55,327 nt of DNA from Oscillospiraceae bacterium (lineage in GTDB: Bacteria; Bacillota; Clostridia; Oscillospirales; Acutalibacteraceae), in the NCBI GenBank assembly GCA_015065505.1, contig SVQE01000009.1, positions 1 to 55,327 of the forward strand, in the 5' to 3' direction. Below the pieces are notes generated by a model, which worked only from the letters and a program-made list of their open reading frames with translations, searched no databases and was not told the DNA's origin. The translations under genes were made by a program, and so were the position numbers. Numbering within the stretch: position 1 is the stretch's first letter; each line of letters starts with the position of its first letter. This document shows positions 1-7,498 of the stretch, piece by piece.

Positions 1-121
1 CATACTGTCGTATGGTAAGACAAAAAGTGGAAAAAGGGGCGTGAAATATGCAATTTAAGGCTTACTGGGTTCGAATCTCTAATGCCTAAGGATTCAGCTC
101 GCCGGGGCTTTGCCCCATAAA

Positions 122-1279
122 TCAGAAAACATATTTATCATCAAGCAATTCGCTCAGGGCTTTGCCGAAAAGGCGCGCCGAATAGCAGGCTTCATCGAGC
201 GTGTTTGCATCCGTTCCGATTTCAAGCAGAAACGAATTATGCGTTTCATACATATTATATTTTCTTTCGGAAAAGAGTATTGGGCGCATAAGCTCGGGAT
301 AGAGCTCATTCACCTTTTGCTGAACGGATAAATCAAACCTTAAATTATATTCCCAATCGGGAAAATTCTCTACCCTGCCCCATTCACAGCCTGCAATTAT
401 CATCATCTTTGCAGCCTTTTTGCCATTTACAACCGCCGTTGGTTTAACCTTTGTTTTATTTGAATATGTAATATCGTCGCGGTGCAAATCAATGGTTATT
501 TCTATTGAGGGATATTCCTCAAGATATTTTTCAACGGTTTTTCTTGAGGAATCATAGCTTGAATTATAATCAATATCGTGAATTTCGGTGTCGTGAATAA
601 CGCTGAAGCCCGCTGCTTCAAGATATTTCACAAGCTCATCTCCGACTCGCACAACATTTTTAGAATTATCCTTTGAGCGCGAGTCGGACTTTATATAATA
701 ACCCGAATCAAGAAGCGAATACGCTTCGGTTGTGTGAGAATGATAAACTAAAATCACAGGTTTGGATTTATCTTTAATCTTTAATGCTGAGCCGTCTGAT
801 AATAACTTTTTAATATCAGGCTTATAAAACGAGGACGGAATTTTGCTCTGGATTTTAACACCGTTATAATCTATTATCGTTCCTCCGCCCTGATACGGCT
901 CTTCGCTTGTTTTTCCCAAGCTGTCTGATTTTTGGGTTTTCTTTTCTGCTTCTTTCATCAGCTTCTCAATATCCGAAGGCGTTTGCGTTATATCGTGACC
1001 GTCATCGCTATCCTTTGAACCTATCACATTCATAACCTGATGCTCCTCGATTCGAGTGTTATTATTATCCTCTTTATCCTCAAAAATATAATTAGAAAAT
1101 TTTGACTTGACTTCCTTTGCAACCGCGCTCGGGTCTGAAAGATTTATAAGCGCATACGAGGCTGCAAAAACCTCGTCGCCTGCAAGCTTTGAAACATTAA
1201 CGCATATACCGACAATACCGAAAATAACAACGGTGTTTAAAAACATTATAAATAACTGCTTTTTCAAATTACTCACCAT
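122..1279 (-). CDS. spoIIP: Stage II sporulation protein P (SpoIIP)
   Basis: SpoIIP is the membrane-anchored amidase/endopeptidase that works with SpoIID and SpoIIM to degrade septal peptidoglycan during engulfment of the forespore. The 385-aa product has an N-terminal hydrophobic segment (about residues 8-35), a charged low-complexity linker, and a C-terminal domain with VYHSHTTEAY, ITIDLHRD and LLEIGTDANT, the conserved metal/catalytic blocks of the family. It lies 27 nt behind gpr on the same strand, the usual gpr-spoIIP order in Clostridia. The start is uncertain: the ATG at 1279 has a weak ribosome site, and GGTGAG just inside could serve a TTG a few codons on. A GC-rich hairpin near 108-121 follows the stop but lacks a T-run. 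Confidence 0.93.
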   Translation of the reverse strand: MVSNLKKQLFIMFLNTVVIFGIVGICVNVSKLAGDEVFAASYALINLSDPSAVAKEVKSKFSNYIFEDKEDNNNTRIEEHQVMNVIGSKDSDDGHDITQTPSDIEKLMKEAEKKTQKSDSLGKTSEEPYQGGGTIIDYNGVKIQSKIPSSFYKPDIKKLLSDGSALKIKDKSKPVILVYHSHTTEAYSLLDSGYYIKSDSRSKDNSKNVVRVGDELVKYLEAAGFSVIHDTEIHDIDYNSSYDSSRKTVEKYLEEYPSIEITIDLHRDDITYSNKTKVKPTAVVNGKKAAKMMIIAGCEWGRVENFPDWEYNLRFDLSVQQKVNELYPELMRPILFSERKYNMYETHNSFLLEIGTDANTLDEACYSARLFGKALSELLDDKYVF

Positions 1280-1306
1280 ATATAAAATATGATAAGAAAA
1301 TATAAA

Positions 1307-2131
1307 TTATCCCACCAGGGCAAATAAATCTCTGTGGCTAATTCCCTTCTGAAACGACGCATTTATTCCCATACCGATAAGCTTTGCGCCCTGCTCGATT
1401 ATTCTGTCTATCTCACGGGGCGTTACATATGTTCCCGAGTTTTCGCCTTTATTCAGAATGCAGGTGTTAACAACAGTTGGTATGCCTATGCCGATAACGG
1501 GTACGCCCAGAGTTTTTTTAGATATTTCATTTCTGTGGTTGCCAACGCCCGAGCCGGGAATAATGCCCGTTGATGAAAACTGAACGGTTGTTCCGAGGCG
1601 TGTTTCACTTGAGGAAGCAAGCGCGTCAACGGCAATAACGCAGGAGGGCTTTATTTTCTGAACAATTCCCGAAATGATTTCAGAGGTTTCAATGCCCGTA
1701 TCCCCGAGAACACCCGTTGATATTGCCGAAACGCAGAACAGGTTTTCAAACGCCTTGTTGCTGCTGAGCTCCTCCATAATATGCCTTGTTGAAAGCACAT
1801 ATTTCTGCGTTCTCGGACCGAGTGCATCTGCGGTTATATTCGCGTTGCCAATGCCTGCAACAAGCACCGAGGTTATGTTTTCGGGAAGCATTGAATTTAA
1901 AATTGACGAAAAATCATCAAGCCTGCCGTCGAAAATATCCGTATTGTTTATAAACGACTGAATTTCAAGTGTTATATACTTGCCCACAGGCTTTGATAAT
2001 TCGCGCGCTCCGTTTTCGTTTACAACATCAACTATTGTTGCATTTTCGGTTTCTTTAACAATAACGCCTTCGATTGTTGTTTTCTGCGCCGACTCGAAGC
2101 TTTCAAGCGCCAAATCTGTTTTTATTTCCAT
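1307..2131 (-). CDS. gpr: Germination protease (GPR)
   Basis: GPR is the A25-family aspartic-type endopeptidase that degrades small acid-soluble spore proteins (SASP) at germination; it is made in the forespore as a zymogen. The protein begins MEIKTDLALES, matching the conserved N-terminal propeptide/cleavage region (TDLAxE) of GPR zymogens, and later shows the typical VAGIGN, TADALGP, VIAVDALASS and GIPTVV blocks. I place the start at 2131, not at an upstream in-frame ATG (2176), because AGCGGAGCG lies a few bases before 2131 and family members begin here. Its length of 274 aa is short relative to Bacillus GPR. The gene leads a two-gene operon with spoIIP. Confidence 0.95.
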   Translation of the reverse strand: MEIKTDLALESFESAQKTTIEGVIVKETENATIVDVVNENGARELSKPVGKYITLEIQSFINNTDIFDGRLDDFSSILNSMLPENITSVLVAGIGNANITADALGPRTQKYVLSTRHIMEELSSNKAFENLFCVSAISTGVLGDTGIETSEIISGIVQKIKPSCVIAVDALASSSETRLGTTVQFSSTGIIPGSGVGNHRNEISKKTLGVPVIGIGIPTVVNTCILNKGENSGTYVTPREIDRIIEQGAKLIGMGINASFQKGISHRDLFALVG

Positions 2132-2190
2132 AATTTCGCTCCGCTTAATGTTGATTTCTATATAAAGTATATCCAAAAATAAAAAAATGC

Positions 2191-2219
2191 TTGCATTTTA
2201 GTTTTAGTTGTGATAATAT
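2191..2219 (+). promoter_or_regulatory. Sigma-A-type promoter of rpsT
   Basis: TTGCAT (2191-2196) and TAATAT (2214-2219) are separated by 17 nt, about 70 nt upstream of the rpsT ATG. It diverges from gpr. Confidence 0.55.
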
Positions 2220-2290
2220 CATAAGGCACTAAAAGTTCAACCTCTAATTGAAATTAAATATTTACTAACTCATAAGGGAGTGAAAAAAGC

Positions 2291-2548
2291 ATGGCAAACA
2301 TTAAATCAGCTAAGAAAAGAATTAAGGTAAACCAGAAGAAGGCTGCTAACAACAAGAGACGCAACACAGCTCTTAAAACAGCTATCAAAAAGGCTAACGC
2401 TGCTATTGAGAACAATGCTGAAAATAAAGACGAGCTCATCAACGATGCAATCAAGAAGATTGACCAGGCAGCAAGCAAAAACCTTATTCACAAAAACTGT
2501 GCTGCAAGAAAGAAGAGCAATCTTGCAAAGAAAGCAAACAACGCTTAA
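2291..2548 (+). CDS. rpsT: 30S ribosomal protein S20
   Basis: S20 binds 16S rRNA at the base of the 30S body and is an early assembly protein. The 85-aa product starts MANIKSAKKRI and is very rich in Lys/Ala, with the helical repeats and NxAARKKSxL-type tail of bacterial S20; its length is normal. A strong AAGGGAG site lies 11 nt before the ATG. It is a single-gene transcription unit with its own promoter and a terminator directly after the stop. Opposite-strand reading frames here are shadows of its biased composition. Confidence 0.98.
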   Translation: MANIKSAKKRIKVNQKKAANNKRRNTALKTAIKKANAAIENNAENKDELINDAIKKIDQAASKNLIHKNCAARKKSNLAKKANNA

Positions 2549-2559
2549 TTAAAAATTAA

Positions 2560-2591
2560 ACGCTTCTGAATTTCAGAGGCGTTATTTTTTT
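2560..2591 (+). terminator. Rho-independent terminator of rpsT
   Basis: A 10-bp stem (2560-2569 with 2573-2582, one G-T pair, 3-nt loop) is followed by a run of seven T. Confidence 0.85.
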
Positions 2592-2685
2592 GTCTGGAAG
2601 GTTGATAGTTGAGCGCGAAATTTCAGCTGCTGCGCGCAGCTGTTGTATTATCTCACATTACAGAAACAAACAATTCATTTGTTAC

Positions 2686-2714
2686 TTGACTTTGTATACA
2701 AATGAATATATAAT
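2686..2714 (+). promoter_or_regulatory. Sigma-A promoter for the small membrane protein
   Basis: TTGACT (2686-2691) and TATAAT (2709-2714) have a 17-nt spacer, close to consensus. It is 30 nt upstream of the ATG at 2744. Confidence 0.75.
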
Positions 2715-2743
2715 AGAATTAGTTTAATGTGGAGGTTAAAATT

Positions 2744-2995
2744 ATGAATGCAAAGAAAATATTTAAAATCATTGCTATTATTGTTGCCATTGCAGGCGTA
2801 GCTGCTGCAGCTGTTATACTTATTAAGAAACTCACAGCAAAGAAAGAGCCTGAAATTTTCGACGATAACGATTTCTTTGAGTGCGATAACGACCTTGAAA
2901 TAATCGAGGTTGCTGAAGAGGAAGCACAGGTTGAAGAAAAAGTTGAAGAAGAAAAGAAAGCTCCTAAGAAAAAGGCAGCAAAGAAAGCTGAATAA
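2744..2995 (+). CDS. Small single-pass membrane protein with acidic/lysine-rich tail
   Basis: This is an 83-aa protein of unknown function. A basic N-terminus (MNAKKIFK) is followed by one transmembrane helix (about residues 7-27, rich in Ile/Ala/Val), a short basic stretch, an acidic middle, and a tail of alternating Glu/Lys/Ala (KKAPKKKAAKKAE-like). This predicts an N-in membrane anchor with a charged, probably disordered domain on one side. I chose the ATG at 2744 because GGAGG lies 9 nt upstream; an in-frame GTG at 2729 would put the ribosome site inside the gene. A near-consensus promoter drives it, and a hairpin follows the stop before the patatin gene. Confidence 0.75.
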   Translation: MNAKKIFKIIAIIVAIAGVAAAAVILIKKLTAKKEPEIFDDNDFFECDNDLEIIEVAEEEAQVEEKVEEEKKAPKKKAAKKAE

Positions 2996-3006
2996 TTAAA
3001 ACAAAC

Positions 3007-3032
3007 AACCGCTCCTAAACTTAGGGGCGGTT
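3007..3032 (+). terminator. Intergenic hairpin, weak terminator/attenuator
   Basis: A 12-bp stem (3007-3018/3021-3032, one G-T) lies between the small membrane gene and the lipase gene. The following tract (ATTTAG) is T-poor, so partial read-through into 3051 is likely. Confidence 0.5.
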
Positions 3033-3050
3033 ATTTAGAGGAGAGCAAGA

Positions 3051-3899
3051 ATGTATAGTTGCGGATTGGTTCTTGAAGGCGGCGGCTCAAGAGGAATATA
3101 CACAAGCGGTGTGCTTGATGTTTTTATGGAACACGGCATAGAGTTTCCGTATGTTATCGGCGTTTCTGCAGGAAGCTGCAACGGTGTTTCATATCTCGGA
3201 AAATGCATTGGACGCCAGCACGATATAACAATAAACTACATCAACGATAAAAGGTATATGGGAATGAGCCATATGCTTAAAAACGGCGAATACTTAAACT
3301 ACGACTGGATTTTCGGCGAGCTAAGCTATGAATTAATGCCGCTCAATCACGAAGAATTTGAAAATTCAAACGCTGTTTTCTGCTGCGTTGTTGTTAATGC
3401 CAAAACAGGCAAGCCCGAATATTTCTATCCAAAAACCTTCAGATCTTACGGATGCCCCGAAATCAGAGCAAGCTGTGCGCTGCCCCTGGTAACAAAGGGC
3501 GTTGAAATAGGCGGCGAGATTTTCTACGACGGCGGCGTTGTTGATTCAATTCCGCTTGAAAAAGCGCTTGATGACGGATGCGAAAAAGCAGTTGTTATTC
3601 TCACCCAGCACAAGGGATATGTTAAGCAGCCCGTCAGCACGAAATTTGAAATTGCATTCAGAAAAAAATATCCGAAAATCTGCGAAGCCGTTATGAACAG
3701 ACACAATGTTTATAACGCTCAGCTTGAATATGTTCACAGGGTGGAAGAAGAGGGACGGGCGCTTATTATTCAGCCCCTTGCAGACCTCGACTGCCCCACT
3801 CTTGAAAAGGACACGGCAAAACTTGAAAGCATATATCAGCTCGGCAGAATGCAGGGCGAGCAGATGGTTGATAAAGTTAGAGAGTTTATCAACAGTTAA
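3051..3899 (+). CDS. Patatin-like phospholipase (RssA/YlbK type)
   Basis: A predicted Ser-Asp dyad acyl hydrolase acting on phospholipids or other acyl esters in the cytoplasm. The 282-aa product shows the complete patatin signature: oxyanion-hole loop EGGGSRG (residues 9-15), nucleophile elbow GVSAGS with Ser39, and the DGG motif carrying the catalytic Asp (in FYDGGVVDSIP, about residues 162-172). There is no signal peptide or membrane segment. A strong GAGGAGAG ribosome site precedes the ATG. It probably shares transcription with the small membrane protein upstream. The bacterial substrate of this subfamily is not settled. Confidence 0.9.
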   Translation: MYSCGLVLEGGGSRGIYTSGVLDVFMEHGIEFPYVIGVSAGSCNGVSYLGKCIGRQHDITINYINDKRYMGMSHMLKNGEYLNYDWIFGELSYELMPLNHEEFENSNAVFCCVVVNAKTGKPEYFYPKTFRSYGCPEIRASCALPLVTKGVEIGGEIFYDGGVVDSIPLEKALDDGCEKAVVILTQHKGYVKQPVSTKFEIAFRKKYPKICEAVMNRHNVYNAQLEYVHRVEEEGRALIIQPLADLDCPTLEKDTAKLESIYQLGRMQGEQMVDKVREFINS

Positions 3900-4016
3900 G
3901 AATTAAGAGTGAAGAATGAAGAGTTTTGGTTACTCGGCATAAATACCTCAAACAATTAATATAATCGGAGTAAATCGTAACGAAATAATCTCATTGTAAA
4001 GCAATTTCGTTTAATG

Positions 4017-4057
4017 AAAAAACGGACATCTGTTTGAAACAAATGTCCGTTTTTTTC
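4017..4057 (+). terminator. Rho-independent terminator, T-rich on both strands
   Basis: ACGGACAT/ATGTCCGT with an inner TGTTT/AAACA pairing is flanked by six A and seven T. It probably ends the patatin transcript and insulates the small toxin-like gene downstream. Confidence 0.8.
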
Positions 4058-4086
4058 TTTACTTGGTTTGTTTTTTATTGTATAAT
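4058..4086 (+). promoter_or_regulatory. Promoter of the toxin-like mRNA
   Basis: TTTACT (4058-4063) and a perfect TATAAT (4081-4086) are 17 nt apart. The predicted transcript starts near 4093, leaving a leader of about 110 nt before the 21-codon gene. Confidence 0.6.
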
Positions 4087-4203
4087 ACTTTCAGGAGATT
4101 CAGTTCTCCGGCAAGGAGTTGTCACGAAACAACGGTGGACGGTTAGCCCTCTTTATCCAAGAGGGATTGCCCTCTTGAGATTTATTCGAAGGAGGGTGAT
4201 GCT

Positions 4204-4269
4204 ATGGAACAGATCATTTTATATCTAACCTTAGTCTTACTTATTCTTTATTTAGTTCACAAAAGATAA
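4204..4269 (+). CDS. 21-aa hydrophobic peptide, candidate type I toxin
   Basis: A tiny gene not usually called. It encodes 21 residues: a short acidic/polar start (MEQ), about fifteen almost uninterrupted Ile/Leu/Val/Tyr/Thr residues forming one membrane helix, and a basic end (HKR). An excellent GGAGGG site lies 7 nt before the ATG. It has its own promoter, a long structured leader, a bidirectional terminator, and an opposing consensus promoter beyond it. This is the layout of type I toxin-antitoxin loci that encode small membrane-active peptides (Fst/TxpA/BsrG style). I see no clear sequence match to a named toxin family, so the call rests on size, hydrophobicity and locus structure. Confidence 0.6.
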   Translation: MEQIILYLTLVLLILYLVHKR

Positions 4270-4271
4270 AG

Positions 4272-4309
4272 TAATAACCGCCCTCATAGCCGAATAAGGG
4301 CGGTTATTA
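4272..4309. terminator. Bidirectional terminator shared by convergent RNAs
   Basis: A 14-bp perfect stem (4272-4285/4296-4309) around TAATAACCGCCCT serves the plus toxin-like mRNA and the predicted minus RNA. Flanks are A/T-rich on both sides. Confidence 0.8.
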
Positions 4310-4356
4310 TTAACCAATCCTCAAGGGCTAACCGTCTATCGGATAACTCCTTGTTC
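4272..4356 (-). ncRNA. Predicted antisense RNA (antitoxin candidate)
   Basis: A consensus minus-strand promoter predicts a start near 4356 and the shared hairpin would end the RNA near 4272, giving about 85-95 nt. It is complementary to the 3' part of the plus transcript and shares its 5' leader boxes. A 24-codon frame starting MNKELSD begins at or near the predicted 5' end (ATG at 4358) without a ribosome site, so I prefer a non-coding role. Confidence 0.5.
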
Positions 4357-4362
4357 ATTTAT

Positions 4363-4391
4363 ATTATATATGATTATTTTGATATTGTCAA
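4363..4391 (-). promoter_or_regulatory. Consensus promoter of the antisense RNA
   Basis: On the minus strand, TTGACA (4391-4386) and TATAAT (4368-4363) are perfect and exactly 17 nt apart, the strongest promoter match in the window. No protein gene lies downstream on that strand. Confidence 0.85.
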
Positions 4392-4423
4392 CCGAAATTT
4401 AAAGGCGGATATTTATGGCATTT

Positions 4424-6511
4424 TTATTTAACCTTAATTGTAACAGTTACGGTAACAGTTTTTGATTTATATATGCTGTTGCCTGCTGCTTTTACTTTAG
4501 TTTTAACCTTATATGTTCCCTTTTTCAAACATTTTTTAACCGTTATCTTGCCTGCGCTTGAAACGGTTATTTTTTCATTTCCGCTCGATTTTGTATATGT
4601 AACACTGCCCTGCGCGCCCGATACCGAGAAAGCATTTTTCTGCGCTACACTCTGATTCTTTTTCTTAAGGTTTGAATATTTAACGGTTGCAGTTTTACCA
4701 CTTGCCTTAATTGGATTTGCTTTCTTTTCAAGCTTCGGGATTGTTTCTGATTTCAGCACCTCACCGCAGACTGTGCATTTATATGTTTTTGTTCCTGTTG
4801 CAGTGTATGTTGCTTTTTTGGTAACAGTTCCTTTGTCGGAGATATGGTTACATTTACACTTTTCCCAAACAGCATATAAGCTTAAATCTTTGTCAAGTTT
4901 ATAAATTGAACCTACTGCATAATTGGTTCCGCTTCCATCCGATTTGGTATTCCAACCTTTAAAAATATAGTTTTCTCTTGTGGGTATTGTTTTACTGAGC
5001 GTCAGAGCGCTTTTATAGTATTTAGTCTGTTTCGACGGCGCACCCGTTCCACCGTTTGCCTTATATTGAACGCTATATTCAGCCTGAACAAATTTCCAAG
5101 TTTGATTTTTACCGCCGTGGAAAGGCGATTGAATTATATTTGTTCCATTTGCAGTTTTTGCACCCTGAACATCTAACGGATATCCACTGCACTTAGACCT
5201 TATTACATACCCTCCGTTATATCCGTCCTTTGTTATTGCCCACTGCTGCGCAAGTGAATCGTTTTTAGTGTGAACAGCAATATTTGAACTATATGTAGAA
5301 ACCCCGCCTTGTACATCAAGACATTTACCCGAAGCAGCATGTTTGATTCTGTAAAAACCATTACTTAGTTTTTCAACATCGAATGAATTATACCTGCTTG
5401 ATGCCGAATCGCTCCACACTTGAACATTTGTGTTTTCAGGAATACTTCCTGTATCTCCTGATACATCCAGTTCCAAATGGTCATCTAATGTACTGATTAA
5501 CACATATCTTCCGTTTGAAAGAGTTTGAGTGGGTTTATACGGAATAAACAGCCACGATTGTGCATCTGTGTCATCGTTAACATATTGCTGAATATTTGCA
5601 CCATTTTTATTAACTCCGCCTTTTGCGGCATCAACAGAATAGCCCGAATTTTTAGCCTGAATTCTATAGCCGTTTCTGCCGTTTTGCGGAATCGCCCACT
5701 TTTGATTTGAACCGCCATGATATGTTGAAACAATAACATTTGCTTCGTTATTCTTGCTAGCACCGCTAACATCGAGCGACATATTCGTACCCTTTTGCAT
5801 AATGGTATAAAAACCATCACTATATTTCAAAGTCCATATTTCATATGAAGGCGGGTCAATTGTAAGAGGTCCACACAAAGAAACATTAGTCCCTGCACTT
5901 GCAGGCTGTGCAGTGCCTTCTATATCTATATAGTATTGAACCGACTTGTCTGTTGTGCCTGCGTTTGCAATCAAATAATCACCGTCGGGAATTGTTCTGC
6001 TGTAACCTGAAGACATTTCAGTGCCTGTTGGAGTGGATGGTGGCACATAAAAATTAGGCCTTATGTAGGTATTTGCGTCTATATAGTGAAGATTTGCAGT
6101 ACAATACTGTTTATTAGCATAATTTTGCTCAACACAAACCATCTGCGAACCTCTTATTTCTGTAACAATTGCAACATGACCGTATGTGCCGCCTGTCCAT
6201 ACAGCAATATCACCCGGTAATGGTGAGCCTTGGTAACTCCAACCTGATGGGCAATAAGCTCCTCCGTTTGCATATTGATTAGCATTTCCTGACGGAGCGG
6301 GCACTCCAAGATATGCATAATAATACTTAGTTAAATCTACGCACTGCGCTCCGTACACTCCATCGTAATCAAGAGCTTGACCGACCTTTGAATTCGTCCA
6401 TGATACTGCTTGTGATTGCGATATACTTGTTGCCTGAGCAGTAATACTAATTCCTGCTATAACGCTTAATAGCATTACAAATGATAAAAATACACTTAAA
6501 ACTTTTTTCAT
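4424..6511 (-). CDS. Secreted CHAP hydrolase with ricin-type lectin repeats and Ig-like tail
   Basis: A 695-aa exported cell-wall or glycan-binding hydrolase. In order: signal peptide (1-27, ending AQA), CHAP amidase/peptidase domain (about 30-160) with catalytic Cys57 (GAQCVD) and His112 (YGHVAI), two ricin-B-like lectin domains (about 165-470) with QxW-type repeats (NQKWAI, AQSWLF, AQQWAI, NQTWKF), an InlB/Flg_new-type repeat (FKGWNTKSDG ... LYAVWEK), a short CxxC-containing module (YKCTVCGE), and a basic C-terminal Ig-like domain. AAGGAG lies before the ATG. The same tail modules occur in the secreted proteins at 51-54 kb, suggesting a shared family of surface proteins. Its position beside the accessory region does not decide whether it belongs to it. 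Confidence 0.9.
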   Translation of the reverse strand: MKKVLSVFLSFVMLLSVIAGISITAQATSISQSQAVSWTNSKVGQALDYDGVYGAQCVDLTKYYYAYLGVPAPSGNANQYANGGAYCPSGWSYQGSPLPGDIAVWTGGTYGHVAIVTEIRGSQMVCVEQNYANKQYCTANLHYIDANTYIRPNFYVPPSTPTGTEMSSGYSRTIPDGDYLIANAGTTDKSVQYYIDIEGTAQPASAGTNVSLCGPLTIDPPSYEIWTLKYSDGFYTIMQKGTNMSLDVSGASKNNEANVIVSTYHGGSNQKWAIPQNGRNGYRIQAKNSGYSVDAAKGGVNKNGANIQQYVNDDTDAQSWLFIPYKPTQTLSNGRYVLISTLDDHLELDVSGDTGSIPENTNVQVWSDSASSRYNSFDVEKLSNGFYRIKHAASGKCLDVQGGVSTYSSNIAVHTKNDSLAQQWAITKDGYNGGYVIRSKCSGYPLDVQGAKTANGTNIIQSPFHGGKNQTWKFVQAEYSVQYKANGGTGAPSKQTKYYKSALTLSKTIPTRENYIFKGWNTKSDGSGTNYAVGSIYKLDKDLSLYAVWEKCKCNHISDKGTVTKKATYTATGTKTYKCTVCGEVLKSETIPKLEKKANPIKASGKTATVKYSNLKKKNQSVAQKNAFSVSGAQGSVTYTKSSGNEKITVSSAGKITVKKCLKKGTYKVKTKVKAAGNSIYKSKTVTVTVTIKVK

Positions 6512-6581
6512 AAAAACTACTCCTTTTCTTCTGGAGGGCGCTGAGGCCCTTCTGCTTTATAATGATGGATATTGCCAAAAT

Positions 6582-6608
6582 AAAAAAGTGCGCAGCCGAA
6601 GCCACGCA
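6582..6608 (-). terminator. Minus-strand terminator-like hairpin
   Basis: GCGTGGC-TTCG-GCTGCGC (two wobble pairs, UUCG-type loop) is followed on the minus strand by six T. No annotated minus-strand gene ends here, since TnpV upstream is on the plus strand. It would end a small RNA or attenuate transcription into the CHAP gene at 6511. Confidence 0.5.
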
Positions 6609-6650
6609 ATCTTAAGGATAGGTTTGAAAGTGCAGGAGTAGCATAGTAAG

Positions 6651-6680
6651 AGAGTCAAGAATTATTTCTTGGCTCTTTTT
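6651..6680 (+). terminator. Plus-strand terminator of unknown transcript
   Basis: AGAGTCAAGAA/TTCTTGGCTCT (one G-T) is followed by five T on the plus strand. No plus-strand gene precedes it back to 4269, so a short RNA from 6512-6650 or read-through is implied. Confidence 0.55.
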
Positions 6681-6754
6681 CAATCCACACATTCGACAGA
6701 TTTTGTTTTCCTAATTATAATGAAGTTGCAATAAATAATTAGGAGGATTAGATT

Positions 6755-7132
6755 ATGAAAAAGTATATTACTGATGAGAAAAATGGATTGGATTATACAC
6801 TTGTAAACGGTGTATATCTACCTAACCTTGTATCAACCGAAACGCACTATGAAATTGGAATTTGGGGTATGAGGTATTATGATTATATCAAAGAACACCG
6901 CCCTGCGTTCTGCACTTCACTATGCGTACAATGCAAATTGAATACGCATTTACACGAGGTTGATGTCAGAGCAACAGAAATGTTTGAGCGACTTGTGAAG
7001 CAACTCAAAGAACAGCAAGGCATTACCGAACAGCTCAAATCAGATGATATGATGGCTTGGGTGCAGGCGGTAAATAATGTTACCGATCAGGCACGAGAGA
7101 TTGTCTATAACGAAATCATTTATACGAGGTAA
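6755..7132 (+). CDS. TnpV family transposon-encoded protein
   Basis: A small accessory protein of Tn4451-like and other Firmicute mobile elements; its biochemical role is unknown. The 125-aa product has the family blocks YLPNL, GIWGMRYYDYIKEHRP and CTSLCVQ near the start, then an LHEVDxxAxE helix and a C-terminal helix ending IVYNEIIY. Length fits the family. AGGAGG lies 8 nt before the ATG. It is followed 4 nt later by the DUF6809-like gene, with which it probably forms an operon. It marks this area as mobile-element DNA. Confidence 0.8.
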   Translation: MKKYITDEKNGLDYTLVNGVYLPNLVSTETHYEIGIWGMRYYDYIKEHRPAFCTSLCVQCKLNTHLHEVDVRATEMFERLVKQLKEQQGITEQLKSDDMMAWVQAVNNVTDQAREIVYNEIIYTR

Positions 7133-7136
7133 GGTT

Positions 7137-7400
7137 ATGGATATTCTTGAAGAACTTTGGTACGGTAATATTACGCCGACAGAATACAGTCGCATTGAGA
7201 ACAATACAAATTATAAGGAAACACTTAGATTAGTCAATCAGAATCAAGAGAGCTTGAAGGCAATGCTGACAGATGAGCAAAATGATTTGATTGAAAAACT
7301 CTTTACTGCAAACGAAGAACTTGCTAATCTTATAGAACTTGACTGCTTCAAGGTAGGTTTCAAATTAGGTGCAAGATTAACAATGGAAGTATATAAATAA
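7137..7400 (+). CDS. DUF6809-like small helical protein
   Basis: An 87-aa protein starting MDILEELWYGNITPTEYS, a start shared by a family of small mobile-element proteins (DUF6809-like) found next to TnpV. It is predicted all-helical, with an acidic helix (TDEQNDLIEKLFTANEELA) and a final GFKLGARLTMEV segment; no catalytic motif is visible. The ATG at 7137 follows AGG and the TnpV stop by 4 nt, implying translational coupling. An in-frame ATG at 7077 lies inside tnpV and is less likely. A strong terminator follows. Confidence 0.65.
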   Translation: MDILEELWYGNITPTEYSRIENNTNYKETLRLVNQNQESLKAMLTDEQNDLIEKLFTANEELANLIELDCFKVGFKLGARLTMEVYK

Positions 7401-7405
7401 TTAAT

Positions 7406-7454
7406 ATCCCTCTCAAAAGTCCGAAAAATTCGGAGCTTAAAAGAGGGATTTTTT
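7406..7454 (+). terminator. Terminator of the tnpV operon
   Basis: Outer stem ATCCCTCT (7406-7413)/AGAGGGAT (7442-7449), inner TCCGAA/TTCGGA, then six T. Confidence 0.85.
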
Positions 7455-7498
7455 CGTCAAAAACGCCTTTGACCACTTATTAACCACTTATAAAACGT

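Larger units (their letters stand above)
4112..4353. repeat. Inverted repeats flanking the small toxin-like gene
   Basis: CAAGGAGTT (4112-4120) and GACGGTTAGCCCT (4138-4150) recur in the same order, inverted, at 4345-4353 and 4324-4336. The 5' leaders of the plus transcript and of the predicted minus transcript therefore carry the same two boxes, and a long plus transcript could pair its ends. The plus leader also has two mutually exclusive hairpins: CCCTCTT 4148-4154 with AAGAGGG 4159-4165, or CAAGAGGG 4158-4165 with CCCTCTTG 4170-4177. Confidence 0.75.

Noticed and set aside
55-100. tRNA-like T-arm (GGGTTCGAATC)
   Set aside because: The flanking 5-bp stem does not pair well and no acceptor, D or anticodon arms can be found.
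6582-6680. Cyclic-di-GMP or cobalamin riboswitch
   Set aside because: Conserved core sequences of these classes are not present; only simple hairpins are seen.
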